A stretch of 64,000 nucleotides of DNA from Thermosporothrix hazakensis (GTDB lineage Bacteria; Chloroflexota; Ktedonobacteria; Ktedonobacterales; Ktedonobacteraceae). The translations under genes were made by a program, and so were the position numbers. The DNA lies in NCBI RefSeq assembly GCF_003253565.1, contig NZ_QKUF01000023.1:32276-96275 (forward strand), written 5' to 3'. Shown one piece after another: positions 62,123-64,000 of the stretch. Position 1 is the first letter of the stretch; each line of letters opens with the position of its first letter. Under the pieces are notes generated by a model. It was given only the letters and a program-made list of their open reading frames with translations. It did no database searches and was not told the DNA's origin.

Positions 62123-63069
62123 TCTGGCTGATCTGGCGGCACTATCGCTGGATGCTTGTACTCGGTATTCTTGCTCTTTTGATCTTGATGGCGTTGTTTG
62201 CATTGAATGTTTCTACAATGAATGCAGCATATCAGCAGCCCAATGGAGCGCATTGTTTGCAGAAAGGGGATTGTAACCTTGTGGTTTTGCCCGGGCTGAC
62301 TACACGGACATGGTATAGCCTTGTTTTTCAGTCGTTTCCTCTACTGCCCTTTGTAGTGGGGATCTTTCTTGGGGCTCCTTTGCTGGCGCGAGAATACGAG
62401 AAGCGTACTCATTTGTTTGTCTGGACGCAGAGTATGTCGCGCACGCGCTGGCTGAGTACGAACCTCATGCTGCTTGGTAGTGCGGTTGTGCTTGGGTTTG
62501 GGGCACTTTCCCTCGTGGCGACCTGGTGGAGCTTTGTTCAAGATGCTACGTTTTCGTTTTCTCCCTGGTCAACTTTCATGATACGAGGAAGCGTTCTGGT
62601 TGCCAATGTACTCTTTGGCCTGTTGTTTGGTGTCATGATTGGAGCCATCGTTCGTCGCGTGTTGCCTGCGATGGTTATCACGTTGGTGCTGCTTATTCCT
62701 CTGCAAATCGCCATCTGGAATGGATATCCTTACCTGTTTCCTCCTTCAAGTCAGCTTGAATACAACTGGAAAATAGTGTACGGGGAGGTGGTGGGTATAC
62801 TGAATGATAGGCTTGATGATCTGATTCTCTCGCGGGAAACGGTCGGCGCGGATGGTCAAACACCGATCAATGTACTGGATAATCCCTGCCCGGACGACAA
62901 GCTGACCGGCGAAGCGCTCAGAGAATGCAATGAAAAAAATTTCCATGAACTGGTGAAGTATCATCGTTTCAATGAACATTTCTGGCCGCTGCAACTGGCT
63001 ACGACCGCTCTATTGCTGACTCTGGCAGCGCTCTGTACAGGAGTGACTTACTGGCGGGTACGGCGTTGA
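62119..63069 (+). CDS. ABC transporter permease
   Basis: 316 residues from the ATG at 62119, coupled to the ATPase by ATGA. Six membrane segments; a large extracellular loop (about 35-80) holds two cysteines (HCLQKGDCN), and another is in the second loop (NPCPDDKL, LRECNEK). The first helix is MIWLIWRHYRWMLVLGILAL. Substrate unknown. Confidence 0.83.
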   Translation: MIWLIWRHYRWMLVLGILALLILMALFALNVSTMNAAYQQPNGAHCLQKGDCNLVVLPGLTTRTWYSLVFQSFPLLPFVVGIFLGAPLLAREYEKRTHLFVWTQSMSRTRWLSTNLMLLGSAVVLGFGALSLVATWWSFVQDATFSFSPWSTFMIRGSVLVANVLFGLLFGVMIGAIVRRVLPAMVITLVLLIPLQIAIWNGYPYLFPPSSQLEYNWKIVYGEVVGILNDRLDDLILSRETVGADGQTPINVLDNPCPDDKLTGEALRECNEKNFHELVKYHRFNEHFWPLQLATTALLLTLAALCTGVTYWRVRR

Positions 63070-63283
63070 AGCAGGGAAAGATCGGGGGGGCCACAGTCTG
63101 TCCCTGCGAGGGCTTGGACCCAGGCTGAACGGAGGTTGTTCTTTCCGCTTCCAGCTTCTGACAGGCTTGCTGAAAGCTATCGTTTCGTTTGTGTGTATGG
63201 AATACGAGAGGGGATGTAGCGTGAAGCCACATCCTCCTTATACATTTTCTGGAAGCCGGAAAACCTGTTTTCTTCGATTCTAG

Positions 63284-63617
63284 CTATATAATGAACGACG
63301 CCCTCTGCATAAGCACTTGACTGCTGGTGACGAATTGATCCGGGTGCAACTTGACGATAATTCGCCCGGGTGCCTGCGTCATCGGTAGATATTCCTCGGC
63401 CTTGTCCGCGTGGGACGTATTTTTCAAGGATTTTTCTTGTCCTCAAGTACTTCAGCCTTGCCATAGGCCGCGATATAGGTGGGCCGTCCTCAACGAGCAG
63501 CGAGATGGCGGGATCGTGTTGAAAAAGCCGGTACTTTGCCCGATCCTTTGTGGTGCTGAACGAGAAGCTCTCATCATCCCATGTGTACCAGATTAGTGTG
63601 ATCTGCGGGCCCTTCAC
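63284..63617 (-). pseudogene. Frameshifted PNPOx-family (pyridoxamine oxidase-like) gene
   Basis: The frame begins PQITLIWYTWDDESFSFS and SLLVEDGPP, a classical start of F420/FMN-binding PNPOx-like proteins. Then the text changes frame: YIAAYGKAEVLEDKKNP in another, EKYVPRG in the first, and EEYLPMTQAPGRIIVKL and HPDQFVTSSQVL in a third, ending at 63284. At least three shifts are needed, so the gene is dead. The first about 20 residues are missing; the IS element ends next to the break. Confidence 0.8.
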
Positions 63618-63654
63618 AGCTCTGTGTAGTGCATCATTACACTATTTCGCTGAT

Positions 63655-63690
63655 TGACTGACACTCCCCTGGCTAAAGCACAGGGGTTCT
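63655..63690 (-). mobile_element. IS605/TnpB-type right end (hairpin)
   Basis: CCCCTG (63666-63671) and CAGGGG (63681-63686) form the imperfect palindromic end typical of IS200/IS605 elements. It lies directly behind the tnpB stop; the omega RNA is expected to run from this end outward toward lower coordinates. The exact boundary is not visible. Confidence 0.65.
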
Positions 63691-63694
63691 TCTT

Positions 63695-64000
63695 TCAGCG
63701 ACCCGACTTGCCACGTCTCCGTTTGGAGGACGCAGGAGCGGCCAGGTCTCCAGAAGCGTTTCGCGAGTCGAGCTCGCGGGTTCCCGTATGCCCTACGGTA
63801 CCGTTTGAAACGTATTGGAGTGCGCGCATCAGGATATTCAACGCGGCATTATGATCACGATCCAGAACGACACCACAACCAGTACAGATGTGTGTGCGAA
63901 CAGAAAGAGACTTCTTCACTGTTGTACCGCATGCAGAACAATTCTGGCTGGTGTATTGAGGTGGAACTGCAACCACAGGGATAGCATGCAGAGCCCCGTA
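63695..64000 (-). CDS. tnpB: TnpB (IS605 OrfB) C-terminal part, runs off the window
   Basis: 102 residues to the window edge. The zinc ribbon reads NCSACGTTV then HICTGCGVV, and the RuvC-III aspartate is in VLDRDHNAALNI. It ends in a basic stretch (SSKRRRGKSGR). TnpB is an RNA-guided nuclease of IS605 elements; the N-terminal RuvC motifs lie outside. The start lies beyond 64000. Confidence 0.9.
   Translation of the reverse strand, partial: YGALHAIPVVAVPPQYTSQNCSACGTTVKKSLSVRTHICTGCGVVLDRDHNAALNILMRALQYVSNGTVGHTGTRELDSRNASGDLAAPASSKRRRGKSGR

Overview
The window looks like chromosomal DNA of a soil or thermophilic Ktedonobacteria-type Chloroflexota. This is inferred from family content: many VOC/glyoxalase proteins, F420-type luciferase-like enzymes, a luciferase/BBE fusion, an NB-ARC/TPR STAND protein, MHS transporters, DUF2690, TMEM175 and very many one-component regulators. 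No rRNA, tRNA or marker gene fixes the taxonomy. Nearly all coding regions have clear Shine-Dalgarno sequences. Several intergenic regions carry near-consensus TTGACA/TATAAT promoters overlapped by palindromic operators.

Layout. 0-5 kb: the start of a P-loop NTPase gene; a KimA-like potassium importer with two C-terminal USP-like domains behind a structured leader resembling a c-di-AMP (ydaO) riboswitch; a sugar isomerase inactivated by two in-frame stops; a secreted DUF2690 protein. 5-9.4 kb: a three-gene ABC operon whose middle permease carries a metallopeptidase-like domain without a zinc motif. 9.4-16.9 kb: a small membrane protein, a lipoprotein, a TMEM175 channel, a protein built from six tandem HTH-like modules, a VOC protein, an esterase and a GH4 glycosidase with a divergent AraC regulator. 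18-24.4 kb: two convergent MHS transporters, then a histidine kinase, response regulator and 3-hydroxybutyrate dehydrogenase in one operon. 24.6-28.7 kb: a decayed membrane-protein gene, a DrrAB-type exporter, a DUF6624 protein and gene remnants. 28.7-31.1 kb: an operon of a threonine-synthase-like PLP enzyme, a peptide-deformylase-like enzyme and a GntR regulator, preceded by two identical palindromes. 31-44 kb: small enzymes and regulators, including DJ-1/GlxA, ArsR/SRPBCC and LLM/quinone oxidoreductase pairs.

44-47.4 kb: an NB-ARC/TPR gene with nearly identical 126-bp repeats, bracketed by a 76-bp direct repeat that is a piece of the neighbouring luciferase-like gene. 47.5-53.3 kb: luciferase-like enzymes and two MarR circuits with shared divergent promoters. 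53.3-58.2 kb: two tiny CRISPR arrays with the same repeat and a shared leader of about 270 bp, both pointing to the minus strand, and no cas genes in the window. Between them lie an unknown protein, an SDR, and an epimerase/TetR pair with repeated operator-like sites. 58-63 kb: a TetR/MFS pair and a GntR(YtrA)-ABC operon. The right edge is the end of an IS605-type TnpB element next to a frameshifted PNPOx-family pseudogene.

The genes read mainly as many small self-regulated modules (repressor plus enzyme or exporter). Coupled start/stop overlaps are common inside operons. Two repressors (ArsR at 39.8 kb, MarR at 50.8 kb) appear to be translated from leaderless mRNAs.
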